The notes beneath the pieces are model-generated. The model searched no databases. It saw nothing but the letters and a program-made list of their open reading frames with translations, and had not been told where the DNA came from. A DNA stretch of 64,000 nt from Aricia agestis (lineage: Eukaryota > Arthropoda > Insecta > Lepidoptera > Lycaenidae). The DNA is taken from positions 3,050,501 through 3,114,500 of the forward strand of contig NC_056406.1 of NCBI RefSeq assembly GCF_905147365.1, in the 5' to 3' direction. The position numbers and the translations under genes are program-made. Below, piece after piece: positions 11,752-21,953 of this stretch (the stretch's first letter is position 1; every line of letters begins with the position of its first letter).

Positions 11752-12009
11752 CAGGGTGTAACAAAATAAGTGATAATACTTTAGGGTGTGTACGCGTTCC
11801 TTGTAGAGAGTTCACTGTGAAAGTAGCAGCGCTGAAGGACCAAACATTTTTTTCACTTTTGTATGGGCAAGGGCCCGAGCGTCACAAGTTTTCCCATACA
11901 AAAGTGAAAAAAAAATTTGGTCTTTCAGCGCTGCTACTTTGACAGTGAACTCTGTACAAGGAACACGTACACACCCTAAAGTATTATCACTTATTTTTGT
12001 TACACCCTG
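11752..12009. mobile_element. Palindromic MITE with TA target (mariner-like)
   Basis: Ends CAGGGTGTAACAAAATAAGT and its inverse, flanked by TA at 11,750-11,751 and 12,010-12,011. The two halves are near-complementary over about 120 bp (both carry ACTTTAGGGTGTGTACG), leaving a short GC-rich centre near 11,870. There is no coding capacity. Confidence 0.9.
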
Positions 12010-12104
12010 TATACAGAAAAACGATCACTGACCTTATTCCTCGAAATGTTTTTGTAATGAGCAAAATTAAAGAAAATGGACAATCCCCATTGTCGCTTCA
12101 AGGG

Positions 12105-12412
12105 TTATTATTTTTTTTTATGAGATGAGGGGGCAAACGAGCAAGCGGGTCACCTGATGGAAAGCAACTTCCGTCGCCCATGGACACTCGTAGCATCAGA
12201 AGAGCTGCAGGTGCGTTGCCAGCCTTTTAAGAGGGAATAGGGAAGGGTAGGGAAGGGAAGGGAATAGGGTAGGGGATTGGGCCTCCGGTAGACTCACTCA
12301 CTCGGCGAAACACAGCACAAGCGCTGTTTCACGCCAGTTTCCGGTGAGAATGTGGTATTTCTCCGGTCGAGCCTGCCCATTCGTGCCGAAGCATGGCTCT
12401 CCCACGTATCCT
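12105..12412 (+). repeat. Common lepidopteran interspersed repeat
   Basis: Contains GGGGGCAAACGAGCAAGCGG, GGTCACCTGATGG, GAGCTGCAGGTGCGTTGCC and GCCGAAGCATGGCTCTCCC, words I know from a repeat scattered through many moth and butterfly genomes. An (A/G)GGGAAGG-rich segment lies at 12,235-12,280. This is one of the main clues to the taxonomic order. Confidence 0.75.
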
Positions 12413-12482
12413 TTTCGCGTCTACATCATTTTATGCTTATCATAATATTATTATTTCTAGCTATCGCTTGTTTTAACCTGTT

Positions 12483-12709
12483 AGTCTGCGGGGACCATAA
12501 GGGTCCCCACAGACTTACAATTTCAAGTTGGCCGACTAAATCGTATAGTATGACTGTTAGCTTATGAGAGCTCGCACATTGCATCCAACTAAATTGTACA
12601 ACTTTTAGTTGGATGCAATGTGCGAGCTCTCATATACCGCCATAGCTAACAGACAACAATATACTTACTATACGATATAGTCGGTCAACTTGAAATTGTA
12701 AGTCTGCGG
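12483..12709. mobile_element. Fold-back MITE (AGTCTGYGG ends)
   Basis: Long inverted arms: CTTACAATTTCAAGTTGG (from 12,513) pairs with its inverse ending at about 12,702, and the inner arms GAGAGCTCGCACATTGCATC pair around a loop near 12,600. The left end carries an extra 13-bp hairpin (GTCTGCGGGGACC / GGTCCCCACAGAC, 12,484-12,514). No coding. Confidence 0.8.
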
Positions 12710-13082
12710 TCGCTCTTAGGCTTTAGGTTATGATTATTGATTGACAATGTACTCACGTTTACTGTTTAGTGCTAAAATATTATTCTGTTCAACTGTCCAA
12801 GTACCTACCTACGCATAATGCGTAAGTATCAACGATAAAAATTTCGTTTCTATGCATTCATGTTATTATAATCATTGTAATATTATGAAGTATGAACTCA
12901 AATAATACGTTCTACGCAAATAATTTCTAGCATTACCATAACTTCTTGAATAGGTATACAAAAAAAACACAACACAATTTCTTGCATCAATTTTGTAAAT
13001 AGTCAGTTGTCAGTTTTGACAGATAATCACAGATTAGATTCTTCTTCTTCTTTAGAAATGGCCAGATTAGATTCATGAACCC
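12710..13082. other. AT-rich spacer, no gene seen
   Basis: Nothing beyond simple AT-rich sequence and a short CTT run near 13,040. Confidence 0.4.
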
Positions 13083-13172
13083 CGCGTTCCGTTTGATGTT
13101 AAAAACGATCAAAACGCTCAAAATAGGAGTCATTTTGAGCGTTTTGATCGCTTTTAACATCAAATGGAACGC
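13083..13172. repeat. 90-bp hairpin element (CGCGTTCC ends)
   Basis: Arms CGCGTTCCGTTTGATGTTAA and TTAACATCAAATGGAACGCG are inverse with one mismatch and extend inward through GATCAAAACGCTCAAAA. The words GCGTTCC and TTTTGAGCGTTTTG are shared with the neighbouring 812-bp element, so this is likely a solo-end or deletion relative of it. Confidence 0.85.
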
Positions 13173-13194
13173 GAGTGAAGGTATAATACTCCCC

Positions 13195-14006
13195 GCGTTC
13201 CAGATGACGTTAGAAACGCTCACGCTCAAGACCGTAGTTTTTCCCGTTCCACTAGCTTGTGAGCGTCAGTGATACAAACCCAAGTGGAACGGATTATGGA
13301 TCGTTTTGAGCGTTTTGAGAAAAGTTTAAAAAAAAAGAACTATATTTTTTTTTATACATAGGTACATTGAACCGAACTTGGATATTACGATCCTTTTCTT
13401 CAAGTCGTAAATAAAAGTAATTTTATTGTTTATAGTTACATTTATTTTAATAAAATATGTAGGTACATAATATTATATTTGTTTCGTTTTTAGTATTACA
13501 TTTTTTTACTTAAGTAATCATATTTTAATATTTTAATAAACTTTTATTATATTTGAGTTTTCACATTGAATTATATTTTAATAACAAAACCACACATTTT
13601 GAATATTGACTATTGTCACAATATACATATAAACGTTAGGTAACAATACCGCTTAATGCTTAGTCAAGTACGAGTAAGTCAACAGGTATAGGAGAGATGA
13701 GATGTTATTTAATTTATTTAATTAAAATATTATTTGTAATGAAATAATATAAAGTTTTTTTGTCTCTACTCTCTCCTGAAAACTTTCCAAACATGGCTTT
13801 CGCGATATAGTTACGTTAAAATTAAAAAAAAAAAAAAAAACTAGAACGCCCACTTTGACCCATCTTCGTCAAGGGTCGTTTTGAGCGAAAATGATGACGT
13901 CATGAGTGACGTCATAGCCGCTATCAAAACGACCCCGGTCGCCAAAGGGAACGGCAGAAGGGGACGTTTTGAGCGTTTTGGTCAAAATTAACGTCATCTG
14001 GAACGC
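13195..14006. mobile_element. Non-autonomous DNA element with 18-bp perfect inverted ends
   Basis: GCGTTCCAGATGACGTTA at 13,195-13,212 is the exact inverse of 13,989-14,006. TTTTGAGCGTTTTG and related words repeat just inside both ends (about 13,300 and 13,962). The middle is AT-rich with a long A-run near 13,830. No coding sequence and no clear target duplication. Confidence 0.85.
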
Positions 14007-15660
14007 AGCCACTATGATTAGATTCATTATGTTTTAATTCGTCCCGGTCGGGACAGGCAAAGGGAGCGTTGCCCATACAACCATTTCTATGTCTCACAGA
14101 TTAGTCAATAGCATTTTAAAGTTAATATACCTAGCGGAATAGAGAAACAAAGGCCTGAGCAAGAGAGATGTCATTATCAGTATCAGTAACCACCATAAAC
14201 TTATAATGCAGTAACCACCATAAACTCATAATACGACCATAGTACCTCAATGAATACGACAGTATATAAATAAGTCTATGGTAACCACTAACCATACCCC
14301 AATGGTCAGTATATAGAAAGACTTTGTTGCCAGTGGTAATAACTTTGCTCTAGAGCTGGCCTTCCAAATAATAATAAAAAAACGTATGGAGCGGGTTCAA
14401 GTTTAAACTCGTCAATCTCCTTATTATATATCTGAAACCATTGAGGTATTATGACTGGAGAGACATTATATCGGTGTATAAGCGTCAAAAGCGTGTAATA
14501 TTATATCCTACTTAGTAGGACATAACAAAGGATTCGGTCTGCATATTTCATGTAATAAAAGTGTTAATAAAGGTTTTTATTGAAGATTTAATGCTAGATA
14601 TTGTTGAGTTCTGTGCTTCCGCTAAATAATAAACCATAAGAATGGTCAAAGAATGCCTCAAAATATTAAGTACGTAAGTTTTTTACGTACGTTTTTTGGG
14701 CTTTTCAATCGGTATTTTTGTAAGCTAAAAAGATAATTTATGAGTTTATTAATCCCTTATTCGTGCTATTTATGGCATTAGTGCTAAAAATGTCAAATCA
14801 ATTAATAATTTGGCTATAAAAATTGCATAGCTTTTTACGTGTGTTTACGGATTGTCATCACTTGAACTATTGTAAATCGATATCATGAATTAATTGACTT
14901 TCTTTCCTGTATCATATTGTGCTTCGAAATAATCGACAAATATAAATATTCAAGAAAATAAACGCACACTACTTGTATGGAAAAAAGCACAAAATGGCCA
15001 CGCGATGACGGGCTAAGACTACATCTATACTATAATACTTTATCCAATGAGTTTCTAAAATACGTTAGTAACATAGAATATCATTGACTTTATCTATGTC
15101 TGAAACAATACAAAACATACAAAAAGTTAGTTTTTTAGTATTTCAACACAAAATTCTACAATTTAATGTTATTATTGTAAAAGTTACACAAATTATCTAC
15201 AAAAGGAGTATGAACTAAGGATAAAAGGGAGCGGAAATAAGTAGGACGAGGGATATTAGAGGGTAGAGAATCGTACAACGAAGACACTAGACAGACGATT
15301 TGGACAGCTGAAGAAAATATGTTCAGGAGAACCATCGTCAAGTCCACACTAACATAAAGACGAATCTCTTATAAAAAGTTGATTTCCGAAGTTGATTTAA
15401 AAAACTGGCGAAACTAGAAACTGCAATTTTGGTTGTTTTTTGGGAATAAATTTTGAAGAGAGTTTTGTAGTTAATAAAAAAGTACAGAGCCCTGGTTTAG
15501 ACATTGGCAATAAGTTAATTCTGTTATTAAAAGAGTTCGTGAAAAACATAAGGCAACAATCAGATCAGAAGCTAAAGGAATAAGAAGAGAAAGCTAAAAA
15601 ATTAAGAACTTGTGTGGGAACAGACTACAGTGACATAAACAAGAGAGGAATTGAGTGATT
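14007..15660. other. Gene-poor 1.65 kb, one motif shared with 34 kb
   Basis: No coding feature is supported. AAGTTAATATACCTAGCGGAATA at about 14,119-14,141 recurs at 34,066-34,088. TAACCACCATAAACTTATAATGC is nearly repeated in tandem (about 14,190 and 14,213). The rest looks like old, unassigned repeats. Confidence 0.4.
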
Positions 15661-17230
15661 CTTCAAAAATGATTCTCCGCGTCACTTTCGTGGGAATTTT
15701 TTATTTTCGAGTTATCTTTAAATAAATGCAAATATCTTTAAGGTGCTCTAAAGATAATAAATACGATCTTTAAGGCATGTAAATCGGTCCATAAACTACT
15801 GAGATAATCAAATTTGAAATTTTGGTCCCCACGAAAGTTGCGACAAACGCCACGAAAGTTACGATTGAATTTTCTAAGAAAAAAAATATGGATTGAAATC
15901 TTTTTTTCTAAAAAAATAAAATAAATATTTATTTAATCAGTTTTTATTAAGATCAACAATACTAGAGAGCATGGAGCTTTAATTTGTTGCTTAATCTGTC
16001 AAGTAACCGGTCCTGAAATGCTGTGATTTTTTCGAGGTTCAGGTGATTTTATTTGAAGTTCGTGAAGAATAAGTGATTTAGGAGGTCATATAAGGGGGTT
16101 TTCAACTAAATATGGAGATTTAGGACACAAGATCATAATATTTTCTTCGATTCAGTTTGTGGGATATATACGAGGGCTCGCTTCGCTCGCTCTCGTCTGA
16201 GTATCGTATCGCATTGCATTTGGATTGAGGATGTAATATCAGTTGTTTATGTAAAATACTGATATTCAGATTCGATATATTTGAAGAAAAGATCAGAAGG
16301 TAGATTGATGTATAAAGCCACATATGTTTTGTTTTTCAAAAAAAGCTTATAGAGTGAAAAATTAGTTCTGGGTACCAAAACCATAGCTGGAAATACTATA
16401 CTATAGTCAATTCACATAGGAAAACGGTGTACAAAACAGCCTACGTAGCTTTTGTAGGTCACTAGGTAACTTTCATAGGTGAAAATCCACGAAAATTGTG
16501 CCACGAAAGTTACGAAAATTTTACATTTTTTAGAATTATGATTAAAGTAATAGGTAAATAAACAAACAAAGTGCTAGGAAATAATCTCGATCATATACCT
16601 TATTCCTTAATTTGATATGAGTGTCATAATTATAAATTATTATCATTCAAAACATGCTCGCAAAAGTTACGTGACTACAGCGACCACAAAATTTTTAAGG
16701 AATATCTTATCTTATATTTTCTTTGTTTTGAAGCAACGAGGGTTTAAGTCCCCTGTACTGATGCTGGAAAGACACTGAACGTTGGTGCAGCTAAAACGTG
16801 TAACCACAAGTCGCCGCGTTTGGAAGATAGGTGCAGTTTTATTACCCGCTCGTGAAACTAGCAAAATCGTGTGACACAGACGTTATGCCCATTAACTTTT
16901 TTAACTTAAGGTATAACATTATTTTATTTTAGGAATTAGGTAGCCCAGTTAATCTAGATTATTTTGATGTATCACACTCTATGCTTATGAATCGAATACA
17001 AAAGTTATTAAAGCTTTCCGTAAGCGCGAACAGAGTGTGACACGCGGAGAACACCGATTTTGCCCCCGATTTCGACATTGAATTAACCATTAAGCAAAAA
17101 CTATAAATAATTATAGATGTTTTTTATTGAAATCAGATACTTAAATAAATGAGGAATAACGTGTGTTTGGTCCTAATGCTGTATGTTTAATAGGTAAGTA
17201 GTAAAGAGCGTGTGACCACATTTTGAGGGG
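15661..17230. repeat. Region of dispersed ACGAAAGTTACG and GTGTGAC motifs
   Basis: ACGAAAGTTACG-like words in both orientations occur near 15,682, 15,831, 15,853, 16,466, 16,502 and 16,662. GTGTGACAC / CGTGTGACC-like words follow near 16,870, 16,974, 17,033 and 17,209. No protein of any length fits. The arrangement resembles the subterminal repeats of DNA transposons, but I could not define element ends. Confidence 0.4.
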
Positions 17231-17269
17231 TCTCGGAGAATTACTCAATTACTTCAAAATTTTCAGATA

Positions 17270-18121
17270 AATCTACAGATAAAGTCTCAGTAAACGGCGC
17301 AGAAAAAATTAAAAGAGACACGCTTAACGTTGCGTTGGATAAGATGATTATGGATTTAAATAATAGAAGCCTAGCCTATGAGACCTATACCAAAAATTTA
17401 AATTTTTAATGGATTTGCAAGACAAAAATCAAGAACACATAGATCTGGAAAGTGAACGTAATATTATTGATTATTATCCAAATGACGTAGACGAACATTT
17501 AGAGAATTAGTGCATTCAGTTAAAATCTTACTTACTGTAGTCGACAGAGTCTTACACCTCTTGCAGTGAAATTTTTTGGCTAATTTAGGAAAAGAAACTT
17601 GTTGATGTTTCCCAAACTGCTATACCATCTTAAAGATTTTTTAACGATGAAGATGGAAAAAGAACGCTCTGCTTCACAGCTAGTGAGCTGTGAAGCAGAG
17701 CGTTCTTTTTCCAGGATGTCGTATATAGAAAATAAATACAGGACAATAATGTCGAACTATCGACTAAATCATTTATCAGTTCTTTCGATAAATTGCGATA
17801 CAACAAAGAACCTACAGTGCGATGACCAAATAAAAGAATTTGCAGCACAAAAATGCAGAAAGGTTGCTTTATAATTTATATGACATAACGTAGAACACAA
17901 CCATTTAAAAGCTGTCAATTTATTTTGCAATAAATAATGTTTCAAAAAATAAATAAAATATTTTGTTTTCCTATTTTCTTCCTGTACTTAACATAATACA
18001 TATACCTACATCACTACAGAAAACAGTTTCTTGTTAAAATAGCAATTAGTTGAGTAATTAGGTAGGGCCCCCGAGCAGTAGGTATTAGCCCAGGGCCCCA
18101 CAAATTCAAGATCCGCCCCTG
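17270..18121 (+). pseudogene. hAT transposase fragment and right element end
   Basis: From about 17,280 a degraded frame reads EKIKRDTLNVALDKMIMD and DLQDKNQEHIDLESERNI. From 17,685 the hAT C-terminal dimerisation region is clear: SCEAERSFSRMSYIENKYR, LNHLSVLSINCD, ending at 17,874. The element's right terminus is probably CAAGATCCGCCCCTG at 18,107-18,121 (inverse CAGGGGCGGATCTTG, a usual hAT start). No matching left end was found. A 28-bp inverted insertion disrupts the coding segment at 17,654. Confidence 0.8.
17654..17713. repeat. Perfect 28-bp palindrome within hAT coding sequence
   Basis: 17,654-17,681 is the exact inverse of 17,686-17,713, with loop AGTG. The right arm is the sense hAT sequence (CEAERSFSR); the left arm is its inverted copy. 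Confidence 0.95.
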
Positions 18122-18174
18122 TGCGTCATGGAGGGTTTTGCTGGGAATACGAAAGAGTGACGTTGTGTTTTTGT

Positions 18175-19203
18175 CTCAGATGAATGATTGGTCTCGCGCG
18201 TGCGCTACGACTAGATACCGTCGGAGTACTTGAAAAATGCGGCAACAAATAATACGCCACATCGGGCGTAACCGCGCCAGTCGCGCCGCAAACGGCAAGC
18301 TTCGGGTGAGGTAGATGTGTCGATAATTTTCGAAATTTTATTTTATTGCGTAGTAAGACCTAACACTACAAGAAACAATAAAGATACTGGCATCACATAC
18401 CATCAGTAAATAATATATATATCGTCATAAGCACGGAAAAATTATATAAATCTGAAAATTCGGATCGGAGTACCGCTTGATGTTCAGTGTTGCCAATTAC
18501 CATAAACTAAAAATTCCCAAATTTTTCTGAGATTGTGATTTTTATTTATTTATTTATTATATCTTACTTTTTATATATACATAGTTGCTGAGTGGATGAG
18601 CGCATTAAAATCTCTAGCTAGGGTAGCTGGTTCAAATTCCGCCAACAGAACAAAAAGTTTTCCAAGTTCCTGGATTATGAATGTGTATTAATAAATATGA
18701 ATTATGAGTATTATATTATAATAAAAATCTTAAATATAGTTTTTATTTTATGTACACAATACAGTAACAAATGAGAAAACAAATTTAACATTTGCTTTTT
18801 TATGACTCATTCTTAACTTTACTTCCTACCATTGTTTTTGTATTGTTTTCTCATCATTATATTTCGTTGACCTAAACAACCCTGTTATTTTATCTTATTC
18901 TTTTCGAATGGACTTTATTCCAATGGTAAAGTTTATCTGGTGATTGAAAAATCAGCACTTACTATACAATAATAATAAATTACAAGACCACAGCAACTAA
19001 TTTTTCCCCATTGATTGGGCACCAGTCACGTATCTGCATCATATATATCATCCCGATTATCTACGCACACAACAATATTTGTGCATTGTTTTACACACAC
19101 TACAATATTGAGTTGCCGGCACTTGCCGCATTCAGAAATCTGTTTTTTCTATAAAGCGCGGTATCTAGTCGAGCGCGCGCGCGAGACCAATCATTTATTT
19201 AAG
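18175..19203. mobile_element. hAT-like non-autonomous element, copy A
   Basis: Ends CTCAGATGAATGATTGGTCT (left) and its near inverse ...AGACCAATCATTTATTTAAG (right), continuing through GCGCGCGCGCTCGACTAGAT. The flanks GTTTTTGT and GTTTTTTG resemble an 8-bp duplication with a T-run slip. A tRNA-like stretch (GCTGAGTGGATGAGCGC ... GGTTCAAATTCC) sits inside at 18,590-18,650. Copy B (41,972-45,985) is the same element with another transposon inside; copy C is a fragment at 56,904. Confidence 0.85.
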
Positions 19204-19661
19204 GTTTTTTGTATTATTTTCCTTAATTTGTGTTTTAGTTTTTAATGTGTAATGGACAATGGTGGTAGAATATTAACCATTAAAATATATTCGATGTCGT
19301 GCGCAAGTGTGGGCAAGTGATACAACTTCGAGAAACGTGCCATTTTGTGTTCCCTCCAAAACTCTGTTGAAAGTTTTAGTAAAGGGTCTACCACTTTACT
19401 AAACTGACTTGACTCGTTGACTTTACTGACTACTTTTTTAGACTTTTACAGGACTTTCGACTTGACGGTCATCTGGAAAAACGACTTTAAATTTTGTAAA
19501 CTTTTCACCAAAATTTCTTTTTTCCGCCATATTTTACTTGGCACTGGCCATGGTTAAAAAGCCGAGTGCCATAATATTATGAAAAAAAAAAACTGCGTCA
19601 TGAATGTTATTTGTCATTTGATGAAATGATGAATGATGAGATGAGATACGGGTTGTTGAAT
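19204..19661. other. Probable host DNA upstream of SYS1
   Basis: No transposon end or protein was recognised between copy A and the hAT target duplication at 19,662. It may hold distal promoter sequence of SYS1 displaced by the hAT insertion; that is position-based inference only. Confidence 0.3.
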
Positions 19662-19773
19662 CATTGTTGCAGTGTTGTAAAAGTTACCGATTTATCGGTA
19701 GATCTCCCGATTTAGGCAAACACATACCGATAAAACGATTTTAGGGTATAATCTCCCGATTTACTCAATCTTA

Positions 19774-19928
19774 GGCCCGAATTTTGGTCAGTACTCAAGA
19801 TCCATCTCGATCTCAAGACACTGTTCAGGCTATGTGATTGGTTGGCTGTCAAAATTTGGACCAATCACAGAGCCGAACCGCGTCTTAAGACCGGGTCGCA
19901 TCTTAAGTACTGACCAAAAATACGGGCC
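19774..19928. mobile_element. Nested MITE with TTA target duplication
   Basis: Ends GGCCCGAATTTTGGTCAGTA and inverse TACTGACCAAAAATACGGGCC, flanked by TTA at 19,771-19,773 and 19,929-19,931. The 3-bp TWA duplication is Harbinger-like. It sits inside the hAT element. Confidence 0.9.
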
Positions 19929-20249
19929 TTAGAACATTAAACTTAATTTATATTCATTTTGTAGTTTGTAACACCAAATTTAACATTTTTATTATTATTA
20001 TTTTATTCCCCAAGTTAGGGTTATTCCCCAAGGGGCAAGGCATTAGATTGGCCTTTTAATAAACAAGCAAATTTAGGCTGTAATTCATACTCACTAAAGT
20101 TGAATATTATTGTAGGGGAATATTATATTTTTTAAATACGTCGATATGAATGCGACAGGTTTAAAATTTTCAATTTTCATTTTTAAATTTTTCATTTTCT
20201 AATCATTCGTCCGATACGCAACTTCCCATATTGTATTAACGCAAATCGA

Positions 20250-20449
20250 ATGTCTAGTTCAGACCCAGACAGTGATTTTCCAACCACTAGTAGTGATACG
20301 TTCGAAACAAAAAGAAAAAGATATACTACAAAAATATAAAAAAGAGTGGGAAACGCCCGGAGTTTGCTGGGTGGTTACAGGCAAGCAGTAATATTAAAGA
20401 TGCAAACTACGCCTATTGTCTAAGCTGCAAGAAGGAGGCTAATGATTAA
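20250..20449 (+). pseudogene. hAT N-terminal remnant (zinc-finger region)
   Basis: ATG 20,250 opens MSSSDPDSDFPTTSSDTF. After a frame break near 20,335 the reading resumes as EFAGWLQASSNIKDANYA and YCLSCKKEAND, then stops at 20,449. The WLQ ... YC..C layout is that of the BED/TTF-like finger at the start of hAT transposases. A second, inverted copy of this stretch lies at about 25,500-25,655. Confidence 0.6.
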
Positions 20450-20550
20450 TAACTTTAACACGTGTTTTAATTTGATTTATTTAGGCAGCAATCTCCCTAT
20501 TTCTCCCGATTTTTAGTTGGTAGCAACACCGATTTCTTAAATGTCATTTC

Positions 20551-21751
20551 TACAAACTCGGGCGAGTTAACTTGACACCTGGCTTAAATTTTACCCCTCC
20601 CTCGCTTCCCCGCGCAGCACCCCGCTCTCGTCGTACGCGTCCAGTAGCGTTAGCATATTATATCTGTTACCGTTACACGTGTGTTATTGAGTTTGCGTTT
20701 CGGAGTTATTTGTTAGTAGTTAATGGTTATTGTTTTTGGATTTTTGTTGAGTTTTGTTGTGTTATTTGTTAGTTGTTACGTTTGAACGTTAAATTTGTTA
20801 AGTTTTTGTTATTCGTATTAACGTTTGAACATTGCCGTGCGTCTGTGGTATGAATTAGCTACTCACGGAATATATTAATATGAAGCTAGATACAAATTAT
20901 CGGACGCATCCATAAACCTCGTATTCCTGCTGGGGAACCCTTGGGCGAGTCCAACTCGTACTTGGTTAATACTGTGGTTAGTGTAGCCCTATAAAAATAA
21001 CTAGTTCCGGTAACGTAATTTTTTTTTTGAAATAACTTAAAATAAAAAAACTTTTTTTGCACTCAGTACTTAAGAGAAACGTCAATTGAACCAGGTGTCA
21101 TGTTAATTCGCCCGAGTTGTAGGTAGGTACTAGTAATCTGTGTCTACAACAGTACCTATCTCTTCAATATATACTAGTAAATTACAACTCGGGCGAATTA
21201 ACATGACACCTGGTTCAATTGACGTTTCTCTTAAGTACTGAGTGCAAAAAAAGTTTTTTTATTTTAAGTTATTTCAAAAAAAAATTACGTTACCGGAACT
21301 AGTTATTTTTATAGGGCTACACTAACCACAGTATTAACCAAGTACGAGTTGGACTCGCCCAAGGGTTCCCCAGCAGGAATACGAGGTTTATGGATGCGTC
21401 CGATAATTTGTATCTAGCTTCATATTAATATATTCCGTGAGTAGCTAATTCATACCACAGACGCACGGCAATGTTCAAACGTTAATACGAATAACAAAAA
21501 CTTAACAAATTTAACGTTCAAACGTAACAACTAACAAATAACACAACAAAACTCAACAAAAATCCAAAAACAATAACCATTAACTACTAACAAATAACTC
21601 CGAAACGCAAACTCAATAACACATGTGTAACGGCAACAGATATAATATGCTAACGCTACTGGACGCGTACGACGAGAGCGGGGTGCTGCGCGGGGAAACG
21701 AGGGAGGGGTAAAATTTAAGCCAGGTGTCAAGTTAACTCGCCCGAGTTGTA
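20551..21751. repeat. Inverted pair of a 570-bp element (two arms, 61-bp spacer)
   Basis: Arm 1 is 20,551-21,121 and arm 2 is 21,183-21,751, the reverse complement with only scattered differences. Each arm itself has inverted ends (TACAACTCGGGCGARTTAAC ... CACCTGG inside), so each is a MITE-like unit. The spacer (21,122-21,182) repeats the word AGTAATCTGTG found again right of arm 2. Short frames inside the arms have no recognisable protein. Confidence 0.95.
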
Positions 21752-21953
21752 GTAATCTGTGATCTCTTCTTAGTCTGTGGCCTACAACACTGCATTGTTG
21801 AATTCTCGGATTGTGTGTTACAAAAATAGTGAATTTGTACATAGTTTATTTGTAAAACTATATGTATAATAACATACTATGTTTTATTGTTATATATCGA
21901 CATAGAACCTCTTCTCTCTATTGATGCCCTCTGAACGATAACTGTTGATAAAG

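Larger units (their letters stand above)
19670..21792. mobile_element. hAT element with perfect 8-bp target duplication, upstream of SYS1
   Basis: Left end CAGTGTTGTAAAAG at 19,670 and right end GGCCTACAACACTG ending at 21,792 are inverse over the first ten bases. CATTGTTG is duplicated exactly at 19,662-19,669 and 21,793-21,800. Inside are a small nested MITE, a short hAT N-terminal remnant and a 570-bp inverted pair. There is no intact transposase. It ends 161 bp before the SYS1 ATG. Confidence 0.95.

Noticed and set aside
15156..15347. Possible LINE C-terminal frame on the minus strand
   Set aside because: The pattern (LPSNIPRPTYFRSLLSL) is only loosely LINE-like and too short to support.
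18590..18660. tRNA-like sequence in copy A
   Set aside because: Only partial A/B-box resemblance, truncated in copy B at the same place; part of the repeat.
20572..20772. Hydrophobic 66-codon frame, present in both inverted arms
   Set aside because: It is merely duplicated with the arms, starts inside the MITE end and has no homology that I can see.
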